From positions 1 to 64,000 of the forward strand of contig JANQLS010000198.1 of assembly GCA_028280485.1 (NCBI GenBank): a DNA stretch of 64,000 bases. Direction: 5' to 3'. A program made the translations under genes and the position numbers. This document shows positions 9,781 to 19,184 of the stretch, piece after piece (position 1 is the stretch's first letter; every line of letters starts with the position of its first letter). A model generated the notes under the pieces. The model was not told the origin of the DNA and searched no databases. It saw only the letters and a program-made list of their open reading frames with translations. This stretch comes from Planctomycetota bacterium. GTDB taxonomy: Bacteria; Planctomycetota; UBA8108; JACQVS01.

Positions 9781-11091
9781 TTAGGAAAGAACCTCTTTAA
9801 TTTTCTTACCGTACCGAACGATCATCACCGGCCGTCCTGAAGGAGTATGATATTCCTTCTCGGGATTGATCCCTAAACTGTGATAGAAGGTCGAAGCGAT
9901 GTCATCGGGGGTGAAACCTGTCTCTTTGGGCCCGGAGCCTAACTCATCGGAGGCACCAACGACTTGGCCGCCTTTCATTCCTCCGCCGCCGAGCAAGCAA
10001 GTCATCGCACGAGGGTAGTGATCCCTTCCAGCGTTCGCGTTGATCTTGGGCGTTCGGCCAAATTCTCCGGTGACGAGAACGGAAGTGGTATCTAAAAGTC
10101 CCTTGGCGGATAAGGCAGCGAATAGGCCCGCTAAACCAGCATCGAGTTCGGGAAGCTTTTCTTTTAGCTTGGTGAAATTATCTTGATGCGTATCCCAACC
10201 GCCGAGTTGAACGGTAACGAATCGTACTCCGGCTTCGACGAGTCGTGTAGCGAGTAAACAGCTTTGAGCGAAGGGATGCTCAGTAAAGAGCTTGCTGATA
10301 GATTCCGGTTCTTTTTGCAGATTGAAGGCATCGCGAGTTCGCTTCGAGCGCAGCATGTCGTAGACGCGTTGATCGAACTTGTTCAAGCTGTTGAGAATTT
10401 CGTCATCCCCTTCTAATTCGCTGAAGGCGGTGTCGTATTTCTTGATCAAATTTTGTCGTCGTTCGATGTCTTCTAAGGTGACTCCGTTTCCTAAGCTGAG
10501 TCCTCGGATCCTCATGTTCTGTCCGGCACGAGGAGTGGCTCCGGTTGAGAGTGGACCGTACTCTAAGCCGAGGTATCCTGTTAATGGGCCGGGGCTTTGA
10601 TTAGGAACGGCGACGTAAGGTGGAAGGTCTCTTGGGCTCTCCAGTTCCTTGCTGATCACAGCGCCGTAAGTGGGAAAGCGCAGTGAAGGCAGGGGACGGT
10701 TACCGGTATTCATGTACAGAGAACCGAGCTCATGAGCGGCCAGGTTGTGGCTGACTCCTCGAATGATGCTAAATTTATCACATTGCTTAGCTAAGCGAGG
10801 CATGAGTTCTGAAATCTCAACACCGCTCACATTCGTTTTGATCGGCTTGAACTCACCCCGATGAGTCGAAGGAGCATCCGGTTTCAAATCGAAGGTATCC
10901 ATGTGACTGGGACCACCGGCGAGTCTCACGAAGATGGCAGCCTTTTCCCTCTTTGGATTTTTGATGGCACCAGCTTCGGCCATTTGGAGATAGTTGGTCA
11001 GGCTCAAACCACTGAGCGCGCCACCGGTCAAAGCGCCAATCTTTAGAAAATCACGCCTTTCAATTCCATCGCAGTATTTATCACGATTCAT
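9781..11091 (-). CDS. DUF1501 domain-containing protein
   Basis: RRDFLKIGALTGGALSGLSL; VRLAGGPSHMDTFDLKP; GEFGRTPKINANAGRDHYPRAMTCLLGGGGMKGGQVVG. Confidence 0.95.
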   Translation of the reverse strand: MNRDKYCDGIERRDFLKIGALTGGALSGLSLTNYLQMAEAGAIKNPKREKAAIFVRLAGGPSHMDTFDLKPDAPSTHRGEFKPIKTNVSGVEISELMPRLAKQCDKFSIIRGVSHNLAAHELGSLYMNTGNRPLPSLRFPTYGAVISKELESPRDLPPYVAVPNQSPGPLTGYLGLEYGPLSTGATPRAGQNMRIRGLSLGNGVTLEDIERRQNLIKKYDTAFSELEGDDEILNSLNKFDQRVYDMLRSKRTRDAFNLQKEPESISKLFTEHPFAQSCLLATRLVEAGVRFVTVQLGGWDTHQDNFTKLKEKLPELDAGLAGLFAALSAKGLLDTTSVLVTGEFGRTPKINANAGRDHYPRAMTCLLGGGGMKGGQVVGASDELGSGPKETGFTPDDIASTFYHSLGINPEKEYHTPSGRPVMIVRYGKKIKEVLS

Positions 11092-11101
11092 GGTACTTGC
11101 C

Positions 11102-13921
11102 TCAATGGTTCAAAATGAATTCTTTAGTGTTGAGTAGGGCCCACAGGAGATCTCGAGTCCCAGCGGTTAGGCTATCGGCTTTTTTGAGATCTTCGACACC
11201 CAGAGCAAGTTCCTTAGCACTCGGTGGGCGACTGACCGTTCTTAAGAAAGCTTCCCTGACGAGTTCTTCGGGCTTGGGCATCGGTTGTGAAGAAGCTCGC
11301 TTCTTCTTACTTTTTGCGTCTTTACCCGATCGTAGGAGCTCTAATCGCTTTTGGATCTTTTGGCGTTTCTTCGCCGCTGTTTTCCCGGGAACGCCTCGAA
11401 GTTTTTTCAGTTGTTCCCAAGCTTTCTTCATCTCTTGGTTACGTTTTTTCCGCTGGGAGGCTCTCGCTTTGTAGTTCTTTACGGTATTGAGAGTTTCGCC
11501 TTCAGCCTTCGCGATTTCACCTAACCATCCTTTGGGGTTTTCGATTTTCTTCCAAAGGTCGTCATCGTTACGAGTGTAAATCGTTTGGAGGAGCGTAGGA
11601 TCATTCGATCGTTCGCAGTCGCAGGTCGTTTGACGAGCGGGCTTGCCGAAGATCGTCAGGCCGTAACCAGCGTTGCGATTTCGGTATTTGGACTGGGCTG
11701 GGCCCGTCGAACGCTTTTCGATTTCGGCTCGAATTGTTTTTTGATCCTGTGATCCACAAGTGGCTTGGTCGAGGATATCCATCACGACTTCAGCTTCGAT
11801 ACGTCTTAAGGAAGCATGACTGAAGTTTTTCTTGTCGAGCTTATTGGTTTTATTGGGTTTCCAACTTCGCTGGTACGTGTCGGAGTTGAGGATCTCTCGA
11901 TGGAGCCATTTGATGTCGTAATTGTTTTTGATGAATCCTTGCTCCAAGTGAGCCAGCAATTTTTCATTGCTGGGAGGATTAGCGAGATTCATATCATCCG
12001 CTGGCTCGATGATGCCTCTTCCGAAATAGTTCGCCCAAACCCTATTCACAAAGGAACGAGCGAAGTAGGGATTGTCGGAATCTTTGAGCCATTCCATCAG
12101 AGGAATACGAGAATCACGGAATTGCGCCGTGACCACTTCTTCTCCGCCTAAGATAACTGGAGTGAGGACTCGGTTTCCTCGGCTTTTGCGCTTCTTATAT
12201 TTCTTGCCTCTCTTACTCGATTTGTTTCTGTCCGGGTCGTAGAGTTTGGAACGTTGAACGTAGACCTCTTTCCACGGAGCTGATTTTCCCTGGGCTACTC
12301 GTTTTTTAAATTCCTCTTCGAGTTGCTTGCGAGTTTTTCGCTTATCTTCGGCCGACATGTTTTTCATGTTGGGGCCGTTCATTCCCATCTCCATGCCTAG
12401 GCCAGCGCCGAAATCTTTCTGTACGGCTAAGAATTGATTGCGATCCTGTTCGCGATTGTAGCCGTATTGGATGGGTTCGAAGAAGGCTTGAAAGTGTTTG
12501 AAGTCTTCTTGGCTCCACTGATCGAAGGGGTGCTTGTGACATTGAGCGCACTGAAGGCGAACGCCTAAAAAGGCGTAGCTAAAGTTTAAGGCCTTCTCTT
12601 CGGGCTTTCTCATATTCCTTCGTGACCAATAGTGGGGAAGGTCGGGTCGGTCGGCGAAAGACTGAGGTTTTTTATCTCGAAGGTAAGAACTCATCTCGAC
12701 GGTGAAGTCTTCGTAGTTCTGATCTTCTTTTCGGCTTGAAGCTAAGACGATCCCTTCGACGATTTTGTCGTAGGGCATGTTTTCGTCGACTCGCTTGTAA
12801 ACCCAGTCGTACCACTGACGAGAGAATTCATCGCGATAGAGGTTATCACCTTGGTTGCGAGCATTGTTCCCTGTGACGTCACAAACTTTGGTCGTCCACC
12901 ATGCGGCATAGGCGGGGGACTCTAAAAGCTCATCGATTTTCTTTTTCCGCTTATCGGGTGATCGATCAGTTAAGAAAGATTCGATATCTTTGGGTGCAGG
13001 TAAAGAACCGGTGACATCCAAAGTCACTCTTCGAAGGAATTCAGCATCGCTTGCCTTTTCAGAGGGAGTGACGCCGATCTTCTTTAACTTCTCAACGACC
13101 AAGCGATCGACTTCGGTCGAAGTCTTAACTTTGGGGTAGGCTTTACCGGTTAAGTCGGTGATCGGATACATCACGGGGATCGGAGTGATTCCATTGTCGT
13201 AAAATGCAACGACATGAGTGTCGCCACGACTTTTTGAAGTGATCAACCCTTCAGGGCTCACCGTTGCGACTGCGTCATCGTTTGTTCTAAAACGTGCGAT
13301 CTGAGTGACGTCTTCAACTTTGCCATCACTCCAATGAGCGAAAACTTTGAGTTGAACGGTCTGGCCGGGTTTTTTGAAGATGATTTCTTGCGGGATGACT
13401 TCTAACTTTTTGAATTCACCGACGGCCTTGCTGTCATCTTTAGCGCCTTCAGCGATCCATTTTTTGAGAATGTTGTACTGCCAGCTGTCGAGTCGCATGA
13501 TCTTCTTGCCGCCGTGTTTTTCTAAACCGGTAGGCTTGAGAAGAATGAGGCTCTCTTCGGTATCGTCGAGTTCGATGCGGGGATCGTCGCCGCCCATTAA
13601 GGCTTCATGATCCTTTTTGAAGTTGTAGCCAAAGAGTGAAAGTTGGAATCCACCTTGGCCTTTGAAGGCCCCGTGGCAAGCTCGGCCACTACAACCCATC
13701 CTTCCCAAAAGGGGAACGACGTGTAAGCGGAAGCTGGGAGATTCGACTTGGCCTTCTTGGAAGCGCTCGCTGACAGTTTTTAAAGCTTTGGTTGCAGGTT
13801 CCAATGCTTCGACTGAGCTAAAAGCCAACAGACAGAGGACAAGGGTCTGCCATTTGAACTTTGAGATCATATTAGGCCTCTCGGCGTTAAGTTGATTGCG
13901 GGTACGATCTTCCCGAAGCAT
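11102..13921 (-). CDS. DUF1549/DUF1553 (PSCyt2/PSD1) protein with Ig-like (Big2-type) segment
   Basis: CSGRACHGAFKGQGGFQLSLFGYN; ...DEFLRRVTLDVTGSLPAP..; CAQCHKHPFDQWSQEDF; FVNRVWANYFGRGIIEP. Confidence 0.95.
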   Translation of the reverse strand: MLREDRTRNQLNAERPNMISKFKWQTLVLCLLAFSSVEALEPATKALKTVSERFQEGQVESPSFRLHVVPLLGRMGCSGRACHGAFKGQGGFQLSLFGYNFKKDHEALMGGDDPRIELDDTEESLILLKPTGLEKHGGKKIMRLDSWQYNILKKWIAEGAKDDSKAVGEFKKLEVIPQEIIFKKPGQTVQLKVFAHWSDGKVEDVTQIARFRTNDDAVATVSPEGLITSKSRGDTHVVAFYDNGITPIPVMYPITDLTGKAYPKVKTSTEVDRLVVEKLKKIGVTPSEKASDAEFLRRVTLDVTGSLPAPKDIESFLTDRSPDKRKKKIDELLESPAYAAWWTTKVCDVTGNNARNQGDNLYRDEFSRQWYDWVYKRVDENMPYDKIVEGIVLASSRKEDQNYEDFTVEMSSYLRDKKPQSFADRPDLPHYWSRRNMRKPEEKALNFSYAFLGVRLQCAQCHKHPFDQWSQEDFKHFQAFFEPIQYGYNREQDRNQFLAVQKDFGAGLGMEMGMNGPNMKNMSAEDKRKTRKQLEEEFKKRVAQGKSAPWKEVYVQRSKLYDPDRNKSSKRGKKYKKRKSRGNRVLTPVILGGEEVVTAQFRDSRIPLMEWLKDSDNPYFARSFVNRVWANYFGRGIIEPADDMNLANPPSNEKLLAHLEQGFIKNNYDIKWLHREILNSDTYQRSWKPNKTNKLDKKNFSHASLRRIEAEVVMDILDQATCGSQDQKTIRAEIEKRSTGPAQSKYRNRNAGYGLTIFGKPARQTTCDCERSNDPTLLQTIYTRNDDDLWKKIENPKGWLGEIAKAEGETLNTVKNYKARASQRKKRNQEMKKAWEQLKKLRGVPGKTAAKKRQKIQKRLELLRSGKDAKSKKKRASSQPMPKPEELVREAFLRTVSRPPSAKELALGVEDLKKADSLTAGTRDLLWALLNTKEFILNH

Positions 13922-14045
13922 TCCCTCAAGAGGCTGCTTTGACGATCGCCTAAATACAATGGGTATCTATAGTTTAATGTCAGAACTGGGAAGAAGTTAC
14001 GCGCAAATTCGGTGATTTGTTAGATTTCGCAGCTGAAGCTAAAAA

Positions 14046-14071
14046 AAACGCCACCCGAAGGGGTGGCGTTT
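14046..14071 (-). terminator. Rho-independent-like terminator for the gene at 14247-15575
   Basis: aaacgccaccc-gaag-gggtggcgttt; the A-run on the plus strand is a T-run on the minus strand. Confidence 0.8.
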
Positions 14072-14102
14072 AAAAACCATTTAAAATTAGGAATTTCCAA
14101 TC

Positions 14103-14226
14103 TGTAGCGCCTGGACTCAGTATCGGCTTACGCCAAGGTAGGGCCAGGCCGTATCCCTAAAACGAGATTCAATTATGAATGCTTGGGATCCGTAATGGAA
14201 GGCCACCCACAAGGGGTGGCGCTACA
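14103..14226. repeat. MITE-like repeat, family B copy 1
   Basis: tgtagcgcctgg...ccaggc...ggccacccacaaggggtggcgctaca; 9-bp terminal inverted repeat tgtagcgcc/ggcgctaca. Confidence 0.85.
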
Positions 14227-14246
14227 GGTTAAAAATCGATTTTTGA

Positions 14247-15575
14247 TTAACCCTTAACCAAGAATTCAAGATCCTTGAACAACACTTCCATATCTTGGCT
14301 ACCGTGAAGTTGCAAGGCGATCAGGCCTTCTAAGCGACCTTTGTCGTTCAACAACTCAGCCGATTTTCTTCCGTTGACATGAACCGTGATGCGGCGGCCT
14401 TTAGCCGATACAGTCATTTGATTCCATTCTCCGGGCTTAAAGAATTTTTTCACTTGGTCTGGGGTGGGTTTACTTACCCAAGCACGACCATTGGTTTCGT
14501 AGAGGCCACCGGCGTCTCGAGTGGCATCGACTTCTGCTTGGAATCCCTTGATCGCAACATTTCCCTTCGTTTCTTCAGTGCGAAAATAAAAGCCACTGTT
14601 TCCACTGATGGCTTTGTATTTGATTCTCGCTGTGAAGTCTTTAACGGGAGTTTTTAAGAAGAGGTGACCGTGAGCGGCTTGATCTCGGGTATTAAATCCG
14701 CGAATCGCTCCGTCGACAACTTTCCATTCGCCGCCACCCTGAATTCTCCACTCACTCAAATCTTTGCCGTTCCAAAAAGGCTTCCACTTGTGTTTGCCAA
14801 TTTCTTTGATGCGAATGTTTTTCCAGCGTACTTGAGCGCGTTCGGGAACATCGAGATCGGGGTAACGCTTTTTCACGTTAGCTGGATTGTAACCGTGAAC
14901 TTGAAGAGCGATGTAGCCTTCTAATGTTTCTGAATCGACAAGGTCGGCAGCAGGTACCCCATTGATCCAAGTTTTGATCGAGTTGCCGATACATTGAACA
15001 CGGTACTTATTCCAGCCGTTCTGTTTGAAGGCTTTTCGAGCCGGTTCGTTGTTTTGAAGATTATTGATCCAACCGCGGCGACCTTCATCGTAAATTCCGC
15101 CTGACCACGCACGGGCGGAAGGATCGATTTCAACTTGGTAGCCGTAGACTCGTTTAAAGACGGGTCGGTTCTTTTTCTTCTGTTCTTTAACTAAGCTTCG
15201 AATTTGAACTCCTGAATTGAGCGCGGGGCTCACTTTGAATTCGAGTTCCAAAATAAAGTCACCGTACATTTTTTTGGTGGTTAAGAACGTGTTCGGAGTA
15301 CCTCGAACGGTGGTTCCGACGATGGCTCCATCTTCGACATGGTATTCGGCGACTCCGCCGAAGCGTTGCCAGCCTTTAAGAGTTTTCCCATCGAATAAGG
15401 GCTTGAAGCCATCTTCGGCTTGGACTGTTGAGAGGCACAAAGCGAGTGCGAGAGTTGAGAGTGCGAGTTTCATATTTGTCTCAGTTGTTGGGGAGAGAAC
15501 TTTAAATTTCAGATTTATCAAAGATAAATTTCCATGGAGGATTTCGCCTATAGCGCCTGGGCCCAGTATCGGCAT
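14247..15575 (-). CDS. Tandem DUF1080 (3-keto-disaccharide hydrolase-like) protein
   Basis: Two DUF1080 units: FKPLFDGKTLKGWQRFGG...NSGVQIRS and WKPFWNGKDLSEWRIQGG...NSGFYFRTEE. Start may be the internal Met of MKLALSTLALALCLSTVQA (signal peptide). Confidence 0.92.
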   Translation of the reverse strand: MPILGPGAIGEILHGNLSLINLKFKVLSPTTETNMKLALSTLALALCLSTVQAEDGFKPLFDGKTLKGWQRFGGVAEYHVEDGAIVGTTVRGTPNTFLTTKKMYGDFILELEFKVSPALNSGVQIRSLVKEQKKKNRPVFKRVYGYQVEIDPSARAWSGGIYDEGRRGWINNLQNNEPARKAFKQNGWNKYRVQCIGNSIKTWINGVPAADLVDSETLEGYIALQVHGYNPANVKKRYPDLDVPERAQVRWKNIRIKEIGKHKWKPFWNGKDLSEWRIQGGGEWKVVDGAIRGFNTRDQAAHGHLFLKTPVKDFTARIKYKAISGNSGFYFRTEETKGNVAIKGFQAEVDATRDAGGLYETNGRAWVSKPTPDQVKKFFKPGEWNQMTVSAKGRRITVHVNGRKSAELLNDKGRLEGLIALQLHGSQDMEVLFKDLEFLVKG

Positions 15576-15675
15576 ACGCCAAGGTAGGGCCAGGCCTTTC
15601 CTTAAAATTGATCATCAACCTTGAAGGTTTCTTAGGATCCGTAAAGAAAGGCCACCCACAAGGGGTGGCGCTACA
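15550..15675. repeat. MITE-like repeat, family B copy 2
   Basis: tatagcgcctgggcccagtatcggcatacgccaaggtagggccaggc...ggccacccacaaggggtggcgctaca. Confidence 0.85.
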
Positions 15676-15706
15676 GGTTAAAGTGCAAAGTTGTGATGAA
15701 TGTTCA

Positions 15707-18700
15707 TCATTTGAACATCTTATCCTTTGAATCACCGCGAGATAAGAGGTAGGCCATGAGGTCTAAGACCTCTTCTTTGTTCAAGGTATTGAACAAATCG
15801 GCCGGCATGAGTGAATCTTTGGATGGCTCTAAGAGCAAGACATCACTTCGATTCAAGGTCATCGATTTACTGGGATTCTTAGGATCGTGGGCGACGGTAA
15901 GTTTGTCACCTTCACTCGAAAGAACTCGAACGAGAAGCCGTTGACCTGCGGTGGTCACCAGAGTGCTTGAAGCGTACTGATCAGAGACGACTTTACTTGG
16001 ATCGGTGATCGACTCTAAGACATCCTTCACACTGAACCGTGAAGCGAGGTTGGTGAGGTCGGGGCCAAGTGCTCCACCTAAACCATCGAATCGGTGACAA
16101 CCCGCGCAAGTCGCAGCGAGGTACATCTTCTTGCCGTTTTCAAAGTTTCGGCCGGTGAGTCCAGTACTTGTGATCTCGGTGAGCTCAGCCAGTTTCCATT
16201 CTTTCCCAGGTCCTTTAGGTTTGGGTAAGACCTTGGGGAGTGAAGGAGCTTCTAATTTTTCTCCGGTGAGATCTGTCAGAGCTTGGCGTTCTCCCTGAGA
16301 ACAATTAGCGATGGCTTCCTTACGAATGTTTCGAAGGAAACCTTGGAAGCTGGCGCCCCCACTGGCCTTCATGGCTTCGGGGAACCACTTGAAATATTCG
16401 CGGCGTTGTTCGAGCGTCCAACCGAAACGTACGTTTCTTAACGCGAATGCGAAGTGGATATTTTGACGGTGAGGTTGGTTGCCGAGCATTTTTTGAATGG
16501 CTCCACCGTACCCGCTGTTACGTGCGATCAGTGATTGTAAGTCATCTCCACCCGAAGCTCGGTTTTTTGAACTCTTCATGAGAGCGAGAGTCTTTTCGAC
16601 AACATTGGCGCCATCTAAGTACACCAAGAGATTGGCGAGTTCTCGGTCGAGGAGATCGTTTCCACTGGGATAGGCCTGGTCGAGTGCATTTGCGATTTCG
16701 GTCGCAATTTCATCGTCGGGTTTACCCATACGAATGAAGACTAAGCCGAGGGCGCGAAGGCCTTCGAGGCGTTCGGTGTTATTGAGATCAGCCCAGGAGA
16801 GATTACTTCCCAGGGTGTCGATGATTTGATCGCGTACGCTTGAGTCCCCAACTCGAGCTAAAGCGACAGTTGCCGAAATAATGGTTTGAGCATCGGTTTC
16901 TTCAAAGAGTCGACCTTGCCACGATTTTGCGGGCTGGTGCTCAAGAGCAACTCTCGCGGCGTAACGAATGAAGCGATCGGAGTGACCTAAGTACTGCCAA
17001 ACGGCGTCGACGGCTTTGGGGTCTTTCTTGTGATAGCCTTCGATCTTCTTACGAAGCGCACGAAGCTCAGCGTGTTTTGCATCAACGTGAGTTGCGGCTG
17101 CGGTTGATTCTTTACCTGTGTAAGTCACGCGGTAAAGAGCTGATTGAGTACGTCGACCGCCGATCATGAAGTACATGGAACCATCGTGGCCGATGGTGAG
17201 GTCGGTGAGTGGAAGAGGCCTGCCGGCGACGAATTCGGTTTTAGTTGCTTTGTAGCTGGCGCCGTCAGGAATGAGGTGAATGGCGTAAAGCGTTCCGAAA
17301 GTCCAATCACAGATATAAAAAGCATCTTGGTAACGAGCGGGGAACTTGGCTCCCGTTCCGAAGACGACTCCCGTGGGGCAGCCTGGACCGATGTTGATGG
17401 TCGCAGGAAGGCTGTCGGGATAGTATTCAGGCCATTTTCCAGTTCCCGATCTCCAACCGAATTCACTTCCACTCGTGACGTGATTAACGCGAGTGGGGCG
17501 ATACCAAGGAGTTCCTAAATCCCATTCCATGTCGGCGTCGTACGTGAACAGTTCACCGTGACGATTCAGGCCAATGTCGTATTGATTACGGTAGCCGATA
17601 CTGATGAGGTCCCAAGTTTTTCCTTCAGGATCCGTGCGACAAACCCAGCCACCCGGAGCGAGTTTTCCTCGAGCGTGACCCCGTGCATCCCATTGACGAG
17701 GAAGGAGAAGATCTTCAGCCCAATTTTGGGGGACTTTGCTTGAAGTGAGACCTGAGGGAACATCGGTGTGGTTTCCACCGATGACGAAGAGGCCTTTACC
17801 ATCTGAAGTTTTGATCACCGCGTGAGGACCGTGTTCACCCCCACCTCTAAAGTCTTTGAGTTTGACGATCTTGTCGTATTGGTCATCGCCATTGGTATCG
17901 AATACGCGGTAGAGGCCGCTGCCTTTTCCGTGAGACTTTCCGTTGATCACAACATAAAGGCTATTGAAGGCATGGAGGAGACCTTGAGCGGCTCCGATTT
18001 CGATATCGAGTTTTTCAACTTTAGTATCTTCGGCTTTACCACCGAGCTTGGGAGGAGTGACTCGGTAGAGGGCGCCGTACTGATCACTGGTAATCAAACG
18101 TCCTTTGGGATCGGTCGTGATGCTGACCCAGGAACCTTGTTGAGCTTTTGGAACTTCGTAGAGAAGCTCGACTTTAAATCCTTTAGCGACTTTTAAAGAT
18201 TTAGGATCGGTTGCGGCGCCTTTTTGACCTGCACTTGCTCTAACCGTTCCTCCCGATCCCCAAGGCTGCATGCCGTAATTGCCTAATTCAGTCGCTGCAA
18301 TCCAGCCAGGCACTTTGTAATTAAGGCCTTTCCAACCCTTTGAGGATTGATGTGAGAAGGTCCACGATTTATCCGAGATCGTTCTCAGCTTCTTACCGTT
18401 TTTAAGAGTTGAGTTTAAACTCAAAATAAATCCACCGGGACCGCCGTTGTTCTTCGCTTGAACGCTGATGATGTTGAATCCCGGTTTGACTAATTTGGTG
18501 ACATCGGCCTTTGCAGCTGTCTCCCATTGAGAGTGGGAGATAACGCGTTTTCCGTTGAGGAAAACTTGAACGCTGTTATCGCAAGTTGCCAGCAGGACGC
18601 TCTTCTTGATGCCTTGAGGAAGTTCGACTTTCTTTCTTAAGAAGATCGTTTCATCACTGTTTTCAACTTTTTTGCTCCAGATCCATTTGGCTCCTTTTAG

Positions 18701-18805
18701 AGATTGAGCTTGAGCGAGTTCCGAAGCCAGCAAAGTGCTCAGGCAAGTCACCGCCAGGATTGATAGAGTGAATTTATTACAGAAGAGGGTTCGAAATGTA
18801 TTCAT
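15707..18805 (-). CDS. PVC-type heme-binding CxxCH protein (membrane-bound dehydrogenase-like)
   Basis: GASxDPKSLKVAKGFKVELLYEVPKAQQGSWVSITTDPKGRLITSDQYG; C-terminal CAGCHRFDGLGGALGPDLTNLASRF. Confidence 0.94.
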   Translation of the reverse strand: MNTFRTLFCNKFTLSILAVTCLSTLLASELAQAQSLKGAKWIWSKKVENSDETIFLRKKVELPQGIKKSVLLATCDNSVQVFLNGKRVISHSQWETAAKADVTKLVKPGFNIISVQAKNNGGPGGFILSLNSTLKNGKKLRTISDKSWTFSHQSSKGWKGLNYKVPGWIAATELGNYGMQPWGSGGTVRASAGQKGAATDPKSLKVAKGFKVELLYEVPKAQQGSWVSITTDPKGRLITSDQYGALYRVTPPKLGGKAEDTKVEKLDIEIGAAQGLLHAFNSLYVVINGKSHGKGSGLYRVFDTNGDDQYDKIVKLKDFRGGGEHGPHAVIKTSDGKGLFVIGGNHTDVPSGLTSSKVPQNWAEDLLLPRQWDARGHARGKLAPGGWVCRTDPEGKTWDLISIGYRNQYDIGLNRHGELFTYDADMEWDLGTPWYRPTRVNHVTSGSEFGWRSGTGKWPEYYPDSLPATINIGPGCPTGVVFGTGAKFPARYQDAFYICDWTFGTLYAIHLIPDGASYKATKTEFVAGRPLPLTDLTIGHDGSMYFMIGGRRTQSALYRVTYTGKESTAAATHVDAKHAELRALRKKIEGYHKKDPKAVDAVWQYLGHSDRFIRYAARVALEHQPAKSWQGRLFEETDAQTIISATVALARVGDSSVRDQIIDTLGSNLSWADLNNTERLEGLRALGLVFIRMGKPDDEIATEIANALDQAYPSGNDLLDRELANLLVYLDGANVVEKTLALMKSSKNRASGGDDLQSLIARNSGYGGAIQKMLGNQPHRQNIHFAFALRNVRFGWTLEQRREYFKWFPEAMKASGGASFQGFLRNIRKEAIANCSQGERQALTDLTGEKLEAPSLPKVLPKPKGPGKEWKLAELTEITSTGLTGRNFENGKKMYLAATCAGCHRFDGLGGALGPDLTNLASRFSVKDVLESITDPSKVVSDQYASSTLVTTAGQRLLVRVLSSEGDKLTVAHDPKNPSKSMTLNRSDVLLLEPSKDSLMPADLFNTLNKEEVLDLMAYLLSRGDSKDKMFK

Positions 18806-19184
18806 ACGAATGTCTCTTTAATTTGAGTTTCGATTTGCACGCCAATTCATGGTTCTGAATTCTGAATGGAGTTCAGAAGTGATTTTTTACTTTCTCCATC
18901 TCCATTCTAGCCTCACCTCACACGATGAGTCGTGCTTTTGGTAGTGCAGATGGGGTGGGGGTTTGAGAGCCGGTGGGGACTCCACCGAATTCTTAATCAT
19001 AGCCGAATTACTGGCTGAATTCCCAGCCTGCATCCACGGGAATTGAGCGGATCAGAGGAAAATTAGTTCCTGTTGGTTAAACGAAAACGGATTTAATGTT
19101 TAAATATTGTCATTACATTTCATCCATTCTGAACGTTAGAAGCTTGATCGAAAACGGAGCCCAAGTCAGCCTTGGTGTAAAAAT

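Noticed and set aside
11097-13895. Plus-strand ORFs antisense to the DUF1549/DUF1553 gene
   Set aside because: No signatures; overlap a long, well-supported CDS.
9781-13921. The DUF1501 plus DUF1549 pair as a novel system
   Set aside because: This neighbouring pair is very common in planctomycetes and already catalogued, though functionally unresolved.
15502-15735. 77-aa minus-strand ORF between the DUF1080 and CxxCH genes
   Set aside because: Translation of the family B repeat; such repeat-derived ORFs are common false annotations.
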